DNA from: Agrobacterium larrymoorei
GTDB lineage: Bacteria; Pseudomonadota; Alphaproteobacteria; Rhizobiales; Rhizobiaceae
NCBI RefSeq assembly: GCF_013322225.1
Contig: NZ_JAAMFB010000020.1
Coordinates: 1-55,928, forward strand
Direction: 5' to 3'
Length of the DNA: 55,928 nt
How positions within the stretch are numbered: position 1 is the first letter of the stretch; each line of letters starts with the position of its first letter. This document shows positions 1 through 9,002 of the stretch, piece by piece. A program made the position numbers and the translations under genes. The notes under the pieces are model-generated. The model had not been told where the DNA came from and made no database searches. It was given only the letters and a program-made list of their open reading frames with translations.

Positions 1-1
1 G

Positions 2-223
2 AAATACATCAACCAGGTGCAGCAGAAGGGCCTCGCCGTCATCTTCATCACCCACAACGTCCGCCATGCCTATGCCGTCGGTGACCGCTTCACCGTCCTC
101 AACCGGGGCCAGACGCTGGGCACATTCGGCAAATCCGAAATCTCCATGGAGGACGTCCAAAACCTCATGGCAGGAGGAAAAGAACTCCAGACACTTTCGA
201 AAGACCTCAACGGAACAATATGA
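2..223 (+). CDS. Sugar ABC transporter ATP-binding protein, C-terminal fragment
   Basis: This is the last 73 codons of an ATPase subunit of a sugar ABC importer; the gene begins outside the window. The fragment shows the switch (H-loop) motif FITHN followed by a conserved segment (RHAYAVGDRF) and then a short tail, as in the FrcA/IatA type of monosaccharide and inositol ATPases. The Walker motifs are missing only because the window starts late. The stop codon lies 45 bases before the iolG start on the same strand, so the two are probably co-transcribed. That neighbour suggests myo-inositol as the transported sugar, which is inference from context; a fructose or ribose type transporter would look the same in this short piece. 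Confidence 0.85.
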   Translation, partial: KYINQVQQKGLAVIFITHNVRHAYAVGDRFTVLNRGQTLGTFGKSEISMEDVQNLMAGGKELQTLSKDLNGTI

Positions 224-268
224 TTCTTCCCACAAATCCAATAGCTTGATACCAATGGAGTGAATGAC

Positions 269-1261
269 ATGATTAGGTTTGGAGTGCTCGGTGCGGGCCG
301 TATCGGCAAGGTGCATTCAGCCACCATCGCCGCCAACCCGAAGGCGAAACTAGCCTATGTTGCCGATGCCTTCCCCGCAGCCGCTGAGCAGCTTGCCGCG
401 CAGACGGGTGCCAAAGTTGCAAGTGTGGAAGAAATTATCGCTTCGAGCGATGTCGATGCCGTGCTCATAGCAACACCAACGCCCAGCCATGCCGATCTCA
501 TCGAGGCTGCTTCCAAGGCTGGCAAGCATATTTTGTGTGAAAAGCCGGTCTCTCTTTCGGTTGATCGCATCAATCAATGCTTGGACGTGGTCGAAAAAAA
601 CAAGTCGACGCTGATGATCGGCTTTAACCGCCGCTTCGATCCAAATTTCTCCACCGTCGAGTCCCGTCTACGTCGTGGCGATGTGGGCGAAATCGAAATC
701 GTCACCATCATCAGCCGCGATCCAGCTCCGCCGCCTGCCGAATATGTGAAATCCTCCGGCGGCCTCTTCCGCGATATGATGATCCACGATTTCGATATGG
801 CGCGTTTCCTCATGGGTGAGGAATTCATCGTGGTCAACGCGCTTGGTTCAGCACTCGTAGACAAGGCGATCGGTGTGGAAGGCGATGTCGATACGGCCGC
901 CGTGCAGATGCAAACCGCATCAGGACGGATCGCCGTCATTACCAACTCCCGCCGCGCCACCTATGGGTATGACCAGCGTATCGAAGTCCACGGCTCCACG
1001 GGCATGCTCCAGGCGCGCAACATCCAGAGCTCGAGCGTAGAGTTGTGGAATGCGGACGGCCTCGCGGGCGACCCTGTTCAGCACTTCTTCATTGAACGTT
1101 ATTCTCAGGCCTATGCAAACGAAATCAACAGTTTCATCAGCGCCGTGGATGCTGGGAACACTTCGCCGCGTCCAAGCGGCTTCGACGGTCTACAGGCCCA
1201 GAAGCTGGCGGATGCCGCGACTGTCAGCTGGCAAACAGGAAAGCCTGTCGAGGTCGCCTGA
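269..1261 (+). CDS. iolG: Inositol 2-dehydrogenase IolG
   Basis: A 330-residue Gfo/Idh/MocA oxidoreductase that oxidises myo-inositol to 2-keto-myo-inositol (scyllo-inosose) with NAD, the first step of cytoplasmic inositol breakdown. The N-terminal Rossmann motif GAGRIG is at residues 8-13, the EKP motif with the catalytic lysine at 91-93, and the Asp-x3-His pair of the active site at D169 and H173, matching the Lys/Asp/His triad of characterised IolG. I start at ATG 269, because GGAG lies at a good distance upstream; a GTG three codons earlier is possible. It follows the sugar ABC ATPase and ends at a terminator shared with the opposing iol operon. Length is normal for the family. Confidence 0.93.
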   Translation: MIRFGVLGAGRIGKVHSATIAANPKAKLAYVADAFPAAAEQLAAQTGAKVASVEEIIASSDVDAVLIATPTPSHADLIEAASKAGKHILCEKPVSLSVDRINQCLDVVEKNKSTLMIGFNRRFDPNFSTVESRLRRGDVGEIEIVTIISRDPAPPPAEYVKSSGGLFRDMMIHDFDMARFLMGEEFIVVNALGSALVDKAIGVEGDVDTAAVQMQTASGRIAVITNSRRATYGYDQRIEVHGSTGMLQARNIQSSSVELWNADGLAGDPVQHFFIERYSQAYANEINSFISAVDAGNTSPRPSGFDGLQAQKLADAATVSWQTGKPVEVA

Positions 1262-1285
1262 AAGCCTGATCTCCTTCGATAAAAA

Positions 1286-1319
1286 AAGACGCCCGCATTT
1301 TAAAAAATGCGGGCGTTTT
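1286..1319. terminator. Bidirectional terminator between iolG and the iol operon
   Basis: A perfect 13-base inverted repeat (ACGCCCGCATTTT at 1289-1301 and its complement at 1304-1316) is flanked by an A-run on the left and a T-run on the right. It therefore works on paper as an intrinsic terminator in both directions, between two convergent transcription units. Confidence 0.9.
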
Positions 1320-1341
1320 AGTTGGGGAGGAGGATGGTTTG

Positions 1342-2469
1342 TCAGTTGCCGATTTCTTTGGTTTCAACCCATCGCTTTTCGTCGAATGAACGGGCCATGG
1401 CGTGAACGCTTCTTTCTATCCCGATGCCTTCATCGAAGGTAATGATGTTTGCAGGCAATCCTTCGATAGCGGCTATCAGCTCCCGGCATTCGATGACCTT
1501 CAGATCGTTGAAGCCGAGGCCATGACCAGCAGCAGGAATGAACCTGTCATAGGGACGATGATGTGGAGCAGTGAGAACCGTGCGGAAACCCTGCTCTTCC
1601 GGTCGACCGTCAGTGGTGTAGAGCTGAAACTCGTTCATTCGCTCCTGATCGTAGAGGATCGATCCTTTCGAACCATATATCTGCAACGCGATACGGCCTT
1701 TGCGTCCCCATGCGGAGCGGTTTGCCATTAGAACACCCGAAATTCCGCTTTCCAGCTTGAAAAGAACGCTGGCAAGATCGTGATTTTCGACGTCGCGCGC
1801 GGTTCCGTCTTTCAATGGTCGTGTCGGATAGGGTTTGACCATATCCGAAATGGCCTTATCGACGTGGCCGAACAGACTGAAGATCAAAGACAACGGGTGA
1901 ACCGCGAAATCATCCAAGGCCCCATAACCCGACGAGGCTTCGCTTTTCCAGTAAAAAAGCGCCTTGGAGTCGGCCATGAAATCCTCGTCCATCTCGACGC
2001 GGATATGGTTCACATCCCCTATCACATTGTCCTTGATCAACGACTTAATGTGGCGAATGACAGGGTTCTGTATGTAATTGTAGCCCATGGCCGCAACGCG
2101 ACCGGAGCTCTGTGCGGCATCGCGCATTTTGATCGCGTCGCTAAAGGATGGTGCCATAGGCTTTTCGCACCAAACATGTTTGCCTGCATCGAGCGCGGCA
2201 ATCGCCATTTCCGGATGAAATGCGTTAGGTGTGGTAACCGATATCACATCGATTTCTGGATCATTGAGAAGATCACGCCAGTTCGCGGTAGATTTGGAGA
2301 ATCCGAATTCCTGCGCCTTCTTGGCTGCAAGTTCGGAGTTCACTTCCGCAAGCGTCACTAGCCGAGGTCGCGGCACATCGCCGAAAATACTCGTTACGTT
2401 ATTCCATGCGAGTGCATGGCACTTGCCCATATAGCCAGTGCCAATCAGGCCAACGCCCAGACTTTTCAT
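1342..2469 (-). CDS. Gfo/Idh/MocA-family oxidoreductase in the iol operon
   Basis: A 375-residue NAD(P)-dependent sugar or cyclitol dehydrogenase. The Rossmann glycine motif GTGYMG is at residues 10-15 and the catalytic EKP motif at 102-104; the C-terminal half carries the usual substrate-binding sheet, with a GALDDFAVHP segment in the place of the family's catalytic His region. It is the last gene of iolC-iolD-iolE-iolB and begins 39 bases after iolB, with a clear GGAGG ahead of its ATG. Position in the operon suggests it feeds a second cyclitol (for example scyllo-inositol or another isomer) into the pathway, as paralogous dehydrogenases do in other bacteria. Substrate is not readable from the sequence. 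It is clearly different from IolG in the same window. Confidence 0.85.
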   Translation of the reverse strand: MKSLGVGLIGTGYMGKCHALAWNNVTSIFGDVPRPRLVTLAEVNSELAAKKAQEFGFSKSTANWRDLLNDPEIDVISVTTPNAFHPEMAIAALDAGKHVWCEKPMAPSFSDAIKMRDAAQSSGRVAAMGYNYIQNPVIRHIKSLIKDNVIGDVNHIRVEMDEDFMADSKALFYWKSEASSGYGALDDFAVHPLSLIFSLFGHVDKAISDMVKPYPTRPLKDGTARDVENHDLASVLFKLESGISGVLMANRSAWGRKGRIALQIYGSKGSILYDQERMNEFQLYTTDGRPEEQGFRTVLTAPHHRPYDRFIPAAGHGLGFNDLKVIECRELIAAIEGLPANIITFDEGIGIERSVHAMARSFDEKRWVETKEIGN

Positions 2470-2508
2470 ATTTTCCTCCCAGGGAGCAATAGATGTAGAG
2501 GTGCAGGA

Positions 2509-3318
2509 TCAGGGATTGTCGCGCTTGAAAATCCAGTCGTGATCCGGGTGATTTTGGAAACGCCATTTGCGCAAAGGGCCAGCCATGACATTGAGGTAGT
2601 ACATCTCGTAGCCATAGGGTGAACCGCAGGGGTGATGCCCTTTGGGGACCAAAACGACATCGCCGTCTGAAACTGCCATGGTTTCGTCCAGCGAGCCATC
2701 ATCGGTGAAAACGCGCTGGAAGCCAAAGCCTTGCGCCGGGTTTAGCCGGTGATAATAGGTCTCTTCCAGATAGGTCATGTCGGGATAGTTATCCTCGTCA
2801 TGACGGTGCGGTGGATAAGAGGACCAGTGGCCGGATGGCGTGAACACTTCCGTGACCAGCAGGCTGTCGGCCACGTCGCGGTCTTCCATGGCAATGGGGA
2901 AGATGTAGCGCGTATTGCCGCCCTTTCCTCGCTCGGCAAGCGTGATGCCATTCGGCCCGATCACCTGCGCTTCGCGTCCCGGCTTGGCGGGGGCTGTGCA
3001 GACGCCAATCGTGCAATCCGTCGTCGCCTCGACCGACCAGGATGAACCAGCGGGGATGTAGACGCAGTGCGGGGGCTTGCGCTCGAACACATTCATCCGG
3101 TCGCCAAGTTCGCCAAACTTTTTGTCCTCGCTGGCTACCTCAGCCTTGCCCTCGACCAGCACCAGAATGACCTCCGTCTCGCCGGTGTTTTCATTGGCGG
3201 TTTCGCCGGGCTTCAGGTGATACAGACCGAAGCCGACATAGCCCCAATTGGCGCTTTCCGGCGTAATGTCATGGACCTTGCCGCTTTTACCTGTCGGTTT
3301 GCGAAGCAGATTTGCCAT
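2509..3318 (-). CDS. iolB: 5-deoxy-glucuronate isomerase IolB
   Basis: A 269-residue bicupin that converts 5-deoxy-glucuronate to 5-dehydro-2-deoxy-D-gluconate, the third intermediate step of inositol catabolism in the cytoplasm. The second cupin holds the metal site: HRH at 171-173 within PPHRHDEDNYP, followed by a Glu pair near 185 and GHHP near 227. The length fits characterised IolB proteins. The gene sits between iolE (18 bases upstream) and the second oxidoreductase, in the single minus-strand operon. The annotation is firm. Confidence 0.95.
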   Translation of the reverse strand: MANLLRKPTGKSGKVHDITPESANWGYVGFGLYHLKPGETANENTGETEVILVLVEGKAEVASEDKKFGELGDRMNVFERKPPHCVYIPAGSSWSVEATTDCTIGVCTAPAKPGREAQVIGPNGITLAERGKGGNTRYIFPIAMEDRDVADSLLVTEVFTPSGHWSSYPPHRHDEDNYPDMTYLEETYYHRLNPAQGFGFQRVFTDDGSLDETMAVSDGDVVLVPKGHHPCGSPYGYEMYYLNVMAGPLRKWRFQNHPDHDWIFKRDNP

Positions 3319-3336
3319 CTCTCAGGCCTCCTTGTT

Positions 3337-4236
3337 TCAGCCCTTGTCCAGCCCGGCTTCCCTAGCGAAAGCGCGAAGCGATTTCAGGCCAAGGCTTTGA
3401 TATTCAAACGGGTTGCGCACATCCGGGTCCTGTTCGGCCTCGATAACCAGCCAACCGCTATAGCCATGTTCCGCAGCAATCTTCAGCACGGATGGGAAAT
3501 CGACACCGCCCTCGCTGTCACCCGGAACGGTGAAGACCCCACGGCGCACGCCTTCGAGGAAAGACAGCTTTTCGTTACGCACCTGCGCAGCAATAACGGG
3601 GCGCACATTCTTGGCGTGGATATGCCCGACACGGTGCATATGTTTTCTGGCTACACTCTGCGGGTTGCCGCCACCGAACAGGGTATGGCCGGTATCGAGC
3701 AGGAGTTTTGTGTGCGGCCCGGTATTTTCCATCAGGCGGTCGATCTCGTCTTCGCTCTCGACGATCGTTCCCATGTGGTGGTGATAAACCAGCGCAATGC
3801 CCTGATCTGCGGCATATTTGGCCAGCGCTTCCACGCCCTCGCCAAAGCTCTTCCATTCGCTGTCGGCCAGCTTTGGGCGGTCGTTGACCGGCTTGGAATC
3901 GTCGCCATGGATTGCGTTTGACGTTTCGCAAACGATGATGACCTTGGAGCCCATGGCCTTGAGCAGATCGAGCGCGGGCTGCATCGCAGCCTTCTCGTCT
4001 TCGATTGAGTTGGTCAAAAGGTTGAGCGAGTGCCAGCCGGATACGAAGCGCAGGCCGCGCGGATCGAGAACCGCTTTCAGCCCCTCCGGCTCCTGCGGAA
4101 ACTTATGGCCCTTTTCGATCCCATCGAAGCCGATGCTGGACGTCTCGTCCAGGCACTGTTCGAGACTGATATGGGCACCGAGCGACCGGTCGTCGTCATT
4201 GCTCCAGGCGATTGGGTTGGTACCGTAAAGAATCAT
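3337..4236 (-). CDS. iolE: 2-keto-myo-inositol (inosose) dehydratase IolE
   Basis: A 299-residue TIM-barrel protein of the xylose-isomerase-like superfamily. It dehydrates scyllo-inosose, the product of IolG, to a trihydroxycyclohexanedione. The N-terminus ([12 protein letters not shown]) and the segments [20 protein letters not shown] and LLLDTGH are characteristic of IolE, with the metal-binding Glu, Asp and His residues spread through them. The start is only two bases after the iolD stop, so translation is probably coupled. It belongs to the iolCDEB operon. Confidence 0.95.
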   Translation of the reverse strand: MILYGTNPIAWSNDDDRSLGAHISLEQCLDETSSIGFDGIEKGHKFPQEPEGLKAVLDPRGLRFVSGWHSLNLLTNSIEDEKAAMQPALDLLKAMGSKVIIVCETSNAIHGDDSKPVNDRPKLADSEWKSFGEGVEALAKYAADQGIALVYHHHMGTIVESEDEIDRLMENTGPHTKLLLDTGHTLFGGGNPQSVARKHMHRVGHIHAKNVRPVIAAQVRNEKLSFLEGVRRGVFTVPGDSEGGVDFPSVLKIAAEHGYSGWLVIEAEQDPDVRNPFEYQSLGLKSLRAFAREAGLDKG

Positions 4237-4238
4237 GA

Positions 4239-6062
4239 TCAGCGTCTTTCTTTGAGTGCAGCTTCGTAAGCCACACGAGCATTTTTGACTTCGGTTCGTT
4301 CGGAGACCTCAGGGACGGCGACATCCCACCAATATCCTCCGGCATCCGGCGTGGGGTAGGGGTCGGTATCGATGACGATGACCGTTACGACCTCTGCGCT
4401 GCGCGCCGCATCGAGCGCCGTTTCAAGCTCGGCAATCGTGGAGACCTTATGCGCATCCGCGCCCATGCTGGCAGCATGGGCAGTGAAATCGATGGCAATC
4501 GGGTTCTTCTGGTTGGTGTGGGCGTAGAGGTTGTTGAACTCGGCGCCGCCGGTGCCCATTTGCAGCCGGTTGATGCAGCCATAGCCGCGGTTGTCGGTAA
4601 TGACGAGGGTGATCTTCACGCCCATGGCAACGGCGGTCGCAAGCTCGGAATTCATCATCATGTAAGAGCCGTCGCCCACCATCACGATCACGTCGCGGTC
4701 AGGCTCGGCCATCTTGATGCCAAGCCCACCGGCAATCTCGTAACCCATGCAGGAGAAGCCGTATTCCATGTGGTAGGAAAGTGGCAGCTTTGCTTTCCAC
4801 AGCTGATGCAATTCTCCCGGCATCGTGCCGGCAGCGCACATTACCACGGTGTTGTCGCGTGACGCACGCTGCACCGCACCGATCACCTGCATATCTGTAG
4901 GTAGGCTGTTGGCTTCCTCAGGTGCTGCGGTTACGGCATCGGCATTGCTAAACCAGTCCTGCTTCAGGCGGGCATCTGGCGCGGCATAACGGTGGCTACC
5001 GAGAGCTTCGGACAACTTCTCCAGCCCGATCTTCGCATCCGCCGTCAGGCTGATCGCGTCATGTTTGGCGCTGTCATAAGGCTGCACATTGAGCGCCAGC
5101 AACCTGCGCTGCGGGTTCTTGAACAGTGCCCAGGAGCCGGTGGTGAAGTCTTGAAAGCGTGTGCCAATGCCGAATACGAGATCGGCCTTCTCAGCAATGG
5201 CATTGGCGCTGGAAGAACCTGTCACACCCGCAGGTCCGAAATTCAGGTCATTATCCCAGGCCAAAGCCGACTTACCCGCCTGCGTTTCGATGACGGGAAT
5301 GGAGTGGCGCTCTACAAAATCCTTTAGCGTCTCGGTCGCGCCCGAGAAGTGCACTCCACCGCCCGCAACGATAATAGGGTTCTTCGCCGCCTTCAGTGCT
5401 GCAACAGCTTCCTCGAACTCTACCTGATCAGGCTCCGGCCTGCGTTGCCGCCAGACTTTTCTCTCGAAGAAGTTTGTCGGATAATCGAAAGCTTCCGCCT
5501 GCACATCCTGGCAGAAAGCCAGCGTCACAGGGCCGCAGTCGGCGGGGTCCGTCATGGTGCGGAATGCCCGGGGCAGGGCGGTCAGAAGCTGCTCGGGCCG
5601 CGTAATCCGGTCGAAATAGCGGCTGACCGGCTTGAAGCAATCATTGGCCGATACTGTGCCGTCGTTGAAATCCTCGATCTGCTGCAGCACAGGGTCGGGC
5701 CCGCGGTTGGCGAAGACGTCGCCGGGGATCAGTAGTACGGGCAGGCGGTTGACATGGGCCAGTGCCGCCGCCGTCACCATATTGGTAGCGCCGGGACCGA
5801 TGGAGGAGGTGACCGCCATGGCGCGGCGACGACCAAGCTGCTTGGCGTAGGCGATAGCCGCATGCGCCATGGATTGCTCGTTCTGGCCGCGATAGGTCGG
5901 CAACTCTTCGCGTATACCGTAGAGCGCTTCGCCGAGACCGGCCACATTGCCATGGCCGAAAATCGCCCAGACGCCGGAAATGTAGGTCTCGCCATCATCG
6001 TTCAGCTGGGCGGCCAGATAGCGCACCAGCGCCTGTGCCGCCGTCAAACGTATCGTATTCAC
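4239..6062 (-). CDS. iolD: 3D-(3,5/4)-trihydroxycyclohexane-1,2-dione hydrolase IolD
   Basis: A 607-residue thiamine-diphosphate enzyme that opens the ring of the IolE product to 5-deoxy-glucuronate. The order of domains is N-terminal Pyr domain (activating Glu at E62 in RGQNEQSM), central domain, and C-terminal PP domain with the cofactor motif [11 protein letters not shown] starting at 463 and ending in DN at 490-491. I place the start at GTG 6062: it overlaps the iolC stop as GTGA, has GGGAGAGG upstream, and gives the usual N-terminus ([15 protein letters not shown]). A longer frame of 17 more codons runs into iolC and is not needed. Confidence 0.95.
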   Translation of the reverse strand: MNTIRLTAAQALVRYLAAQLNDDGETYISGVWAIFGHGNVAGLGEALYGIREELPTYRGQNEQSMAHAAIAYAKQLGRRRAMAVTSSIGPGATNMVTAAALAHVNRLPVLLIPGDVFANRGPDPVLQQIEDFNDGTVSANDCFKPVSRYFDRITRPEQLLTALPRAFRTMTDPADCGPVTLAFCQDVQAEAFDYPTNFFERKVWRQRRPEPDQVEFEEAVAALKAAKNPIIVAGGGVHFSGATETLKDFVERHSIPVIETQAGKSALAWDNDLNFGPAGVTGSSSANAIAEKADLVFGIGTRFQDFTTGSWALFKNPQRRLLALNVQPYDSAKHDAISLTADAKIGLEKLSEALGSHRYAAPDARLKQDWFSNADAVTAAPEEANSLPTDMQVIGAVQRASRDNTVVMCAAGTMPGELHQLWKAKLPLSYHMEYGFSCMGYEIAGGLGIKMAEPDRDVIVMVGDGSYMMMNSELATAVAMGVKITLVITDNRGYGCINRLQMGTGGAEFNNLYAHTNQKNPIAIDFTAHAASMGADAHKVSTIAELETALDAARSAEVVTVIVIDTDPYPTPDAGGYWWDVAVPEVSERTEVKNARVAYEAALKERR

Positions 6063-7981
6063 GCTGCCTCTCCCTTTTTGCTTTCGGCGCGCGCTTTGTC
6101 CCACACGCGACAAAGAGCATCGTAGCGTTCCGCCATATCCGCAACTGCCTGCTCATCGCTGATCTTGCCGGAAAGCCAGCCGCGTGCGGCATCGGCAAAA
6201 ATCGTGCGGCCGACGGCAAATCCTTTGACCAGATCGAAGCCAGCCGCCAGTTTGAAGCTTTCCTCCAGTTCGGCATGCGGCGCTTCCAGCCCCAGGACGA
6301 CGATGCCGCGCACATAAGGGTCGTTGCGCTTCACTGCGTCGGTCGCCTGCCGCCATGCCGCTTCGGTTTTCATGGGCTCCAGTTTCCACCAGTCTGGATA
6401 GACGCCGATCTCGTAGAAACGGTCGATGATGCGCGCGGTTGTCTCGTCATCTGTCGCGGCCACTTTGGAAGGAATAACTTCCAGCAGGAATTCCAGCCCG
6501 TTGCGCCGGGAAGCCGTGAACAGACGCGATACCGTCTCCTCCTGGCTCTGCCTCATCGCCGCGTCATCGTCGGGGTGGTAGAAGCAAAGCACCTTCACCA
6601 CATGCTCGGTCGGCCATTCACCCAAAGCACCGCAATCAGGCCCGAGATCCGGCTCCAGCGTCAGCGGACGGGAGCCCGGCCACTCCGCCGGACGTCCGAT
6701 CCACAGGCCCGATCCCGCTGCCTGATACAGTGCATCGCGGCCAAGTCGTCCGTCGCAAAGAATGCCGTATCCATCATTGCCACCGGCCACCTTATGCGCG
6801 GCTTTCAGGCAAAGCTCCTTGAACTCGCCGATCTTTTTGTCATCGACGCCCATTTCGCTGGCAATGGCTTCCAGCTGCATGCGATGGTCGAAGGCGAACA
6901 CCCGCATCGTGTTCCAGTCGCCTTTTCGGTTGGTCGCCCAATGCACCTGTTCTAGCGCTTCATCCTTGCGCAGCGCCCTGTTGCGAATGCCGGTGCGGAA
7001 GAAATATTGCAGCTCTTCCCAGCTTGGGTAAGCAGGTGTGCAGCCGTGTCGAGACACGGCAAAAGCGCCGCAGGCGTTAGCGTATTTCAGGGTCGTCGGC
7101 CAGTCTTCGCCGCGCAGCCAGCCACGGAACAGACCGGCCATGAAGCCATCTCCCGCGCCCAGTACGTTGAACACTTCGATTGGAAAGCCTTCGCCGCTTT
7201 CCCCATCATCCAGACTTTGCGGAATATCACCCGGAAAAACGACCGCACCCATCGGGCCGCGTTTGCAGACTAGCGTCGCTTTCGAAACCTTGCGCACGGC
7301 GCGCAGCGCCTGCAGCGTATCGGTCGAGCCACCGGCGATGTGGAACTCCTCTTCCGTCCCAACGATCAGGTCGAAGAGGTTGAGGGTGGATTGCAGCTTT
7401 TCCGTTACCTTGGCGGATTCCACGAAGCGGCTTTCGCCATCGCCGTGACCGGCAACACCCCAGAGGTTAGGGCGGTAATCGATATCCAGCGCCGTCTTCG
7501 CGCCGTTCTCGCGGGCAATGCGTAGCGCCTTCAGCACCGCAGCCTCGGTGCGAGGGTGGGAAAGATGCGTTCCTGTAGCACATACGCAGGCCGCCTCGGC
7601 AATGAACGCAGGGTCGATGTCATCTTCGCACAGCGCCATGTCGGCACAGTTTTCGCGATAGAAGATCAAAGGGAACTGATTTTGATCACGTATGCCCAGA
7701 ATGACGAGCGCCGTCAGGCGTTCCTCATCAGTCCACACGCCACGTACATCCACGCCTTCGCGTATCAGTTGCTCGCGGATGAAGCGGCCCATGTGCTCAT
7801 TACCCACGCGGGTAATGACTGCGCTCTTCAATCCCAGTCGTGCGGCACCTGCCGCGATGTTGGTGGGAGAGCCGCCGATGTATTTGTTGAAGGAGGACAT
7901 ATCCTCCAGCCGTCCACCAACCTGTGCGCCGTAAAGATCGACCGACGAACGGCCGATCGTGATGAGATCGAGTGTTTTCAC
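6059..7981 (-). CDS. iolC: Fused 5-dehydro-2-deoxygluconokinase / DUF2090 aldolase IolC
   Basis: A 640-residue two-domain protein. Residues 1 to about 330 are a PfkB-type sugar kinase that phosphorylates 5-dehydro-2-deoxy-D-gluconate; the signature GAGDGF lies at 275-280 with D278 as catalytic base. Residues of about 340-640 are a DUF2090 domain, which in such fusions is annotated as the 5-dehydro-2-deoxyphosphogluconate aldolase, yielding DHAP and malonate semialdehyde. This explains the absence of a separate iolJ here. The start is taken as GTG 7981 because a GGAGGAGGAGG run precedes it; an upstream GTG and ATG exist but lie in the regulatory region. It is the first gene of the operon. Confidence 0.92.
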   Translation of the reverse strand: MKTLDLITIGRSSVDLYGAQVGGRLEDMSSFNKYIGGSPTNIAAGAARLGLKSAVITRVGNEHMGRFIREQLIREGVDVRGVWTDEERLTALVILGIRDQNQFPLIFYRENCADMALCEDDIDPAFIAEAACVCATGTHLSHPRTEAAVLKALRIARENGAKTALDIDYRPNLWGVAGHGDGESRFVESAKVTEKLQSTLNLFDLIVGTEEEFHIAGGSTDTLQALRAVRKVSKATLVCKRGPMGAVVFPGDIPQSLDDGESGEGFPIEVFNVLGAGDGFMAGLFRGWLRGEDWPTTLKYANACGAFAVSRHGCTPAYPSWEELQYFFRTGIRNRALRKDEALEQVHWATNRKGDWNTMRVFAFDHRMQLEAIASEMGVDDKKIGEFKELCLKAAHKVAGGNDGYGILCDGRLGRDALYQAAGSGLWIGRPAEWPGSRPLTLEPDLGPDCGALGEWPTEHVVKVLCFYHPDDDAAMRQSQEETVSRLFTASRRNGLEFLLEVIPSKVAATDDETTARIIDRFYEIGVYPDWWKLEPMKTEAAWRQATDAVKRNDPYVRGIVVLGLEAPHAELEESFKLAAGFDLVKGFAVGRTIFADAARGWLSGKISDEQAVADMAERYDALCRVWDKARAESKKGEAA

Positions 7982-8055
7982 GATCCTCCTCCTCCGCGCT
8001 TTCACGCATTTTCCGCCTCGGAACGACACTCCACCATCGTTCCCCCTGCGTCAGA

Positions 8056-8075
8056 TTTGGACTATAAATTCCATT
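8056..8075. promoter_or_regulatory. Probable IolR operator in front of iolC
   Basis: The sequence TTTGGAC-TATAAA-TTCCATT matches the palindrome in front of iolR in all but a few outer bases, and contains GGAC-N6-TTCC, one base away from the GGAA-N6-TTCC motif that I recall for IolR of Sinorhizobium meliloti. It lies about 75 bases upstream of the iolC start and just after the iolR stop. Repressor binding here would control the whole iolCDEB unit. Confidence 0.65.
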
Positions 8076-8098
8076 ATTTTCATTTTCAACACAAATAT

Positions 8099-8914
8099 TC
8101 AAATTTGTCGATGTGTACCTATTCCGACGGCAAGCGCTATCGCCATGCAGAGCGTGGCCGAGAGTGAGCGGAATGCGCCGAAGTCGACTTCCGACACCGC
8201 GAGTATGGTGGCATCGAATTGTCGCAGAGGGTTCACAGCCGCGTCGGTGATGGCAACCACCGGAATGTTGCGGGCGCAGCTTGAAGACACGAGATCGATT
8301 GTTTCTGCAGAATAGGGCGCAAATGTAATCGCCAAAACCACGTCGTTTCGCCTAACCGCACTGGCGCTCTGCAACTGTCCCACGGAGGCGTGGAGCATGG
8401 CAGGCACCTGCATCTTTTCAAAGGCGTAAGCCAGATAGCTCGCCACCGGGAAGGAGCGGCGCAAGCCGACAATGTGGATCATCTCTGCCTTGGAAAGTAC
8501 CTGTATAGCTGTCTCGAATGCCGATGGATCAACGGTTTTCAGCAGGTTTTCCAGGGAAGCGCGACCAGCCTCCACGAATTCCGCCAACAGCCGCGCGCCG
8601 CTGTCCTCTCCCTTGTCGCGCAAGTTTGTCAGACGGGTATCATAGTCCGGCCAGCGTCCGGAATAGCTCTCCTTAAAAAGCCGCTGCATTTCCGAAAATC
8701 CGGAAAAGCCGAGGATCTGGCAAAACCGCATGAAAGCGGAGGGCTGCACACCGGCAGCCTCGGCCATTTCGGCGACGGTGGAAACTGCAATTCGATCAGT
8801 ATTGGCGGCGACGTAATCGGCGCATTGCCGCAATCTTTTTGGCAGCTTGAGCGAAACTTCGACCAGTCTCTCCTCGAACTCCTTCACCGTTTCCGGTGTG
8901 GCTACATCCTGCAT
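8099..8914 (-). CDS. iolR: RpiR/MurR-family regulator, probable inositol repressor IolR
   Basis: A 271-residue transcription regulator with an N-terminal RpiR helix-turn-helix (about 15-85, including VAEMAEAAGVQPSAFMRFCQILGF) and a C-terminal SIS sugar-phosphate-binding domain (about 130-255, with IVGLRRSF and VVAITD segments). It would bind DNA as a dimer and release it on sensing a pathway intermediate. It lies directly upstream of iolC in the same direction and has its own ribosome site (GGGAGGATATTC before ATG 8914). A palindromic operator in its own leader suggests autoregulation. The role as IolR rests on family and location; both fit well. Confidence 0.88.
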   Translation of the reverse strand: MQDVATPETVKEFEERLVEVSLKLPKRLRQCADYVAANTDRIAVSTVAEMAEAAGVQPSAFMRFCQILGFSGFSEMQRLFKESYSGRWPDYDTRLTNLRDKGEDSGARLLAEFVEAGRASLENLLKTVDPSAFETAIQVLSKAEMIHIVGLRRSFPVASYLAYAFEKMQVPAMLHASVGQLQSASAVRRNDVVLAITFAPYSAETIDLVSSSCARNIPVVAITDAAVNPLRQFDATILAVSEVDFGAFRSLSATLCMAIALAVGIGTHRQI

Positions 8915-8950
8915 GAATATCCTCCCGCATGTGAAACGTCACTCTAGCAA

Positions 8951-8970
8951 TTTGGAACATATATTCCAAA
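8951..8970. promoter_or_regulatory. Probable IolR operator in front of iolR
   Basis: TTTGGAACATATATTCCAAA is a 7-6-7 inverted repeat, perfect in both arms, and contains the exact GGAA-N6-TTCC motif. It lies 37 bases upstream of the iolR start codon, so it is well placed for autoregulation. Confidence 0.75.
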
Positions 8971-9002
8971 CAGCTTTTGCTTTTTTGCGGTCTATTAGGA
9001 AA

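Noticed and set aside
8026..8084. Further IolR half-sites around the iolC leader (GGAA and TTCC at wrong spacing or orientation)
   Set aside because: Spacing of 5 or 17 bases and reversed orientation do not fit the N6 palindrome.
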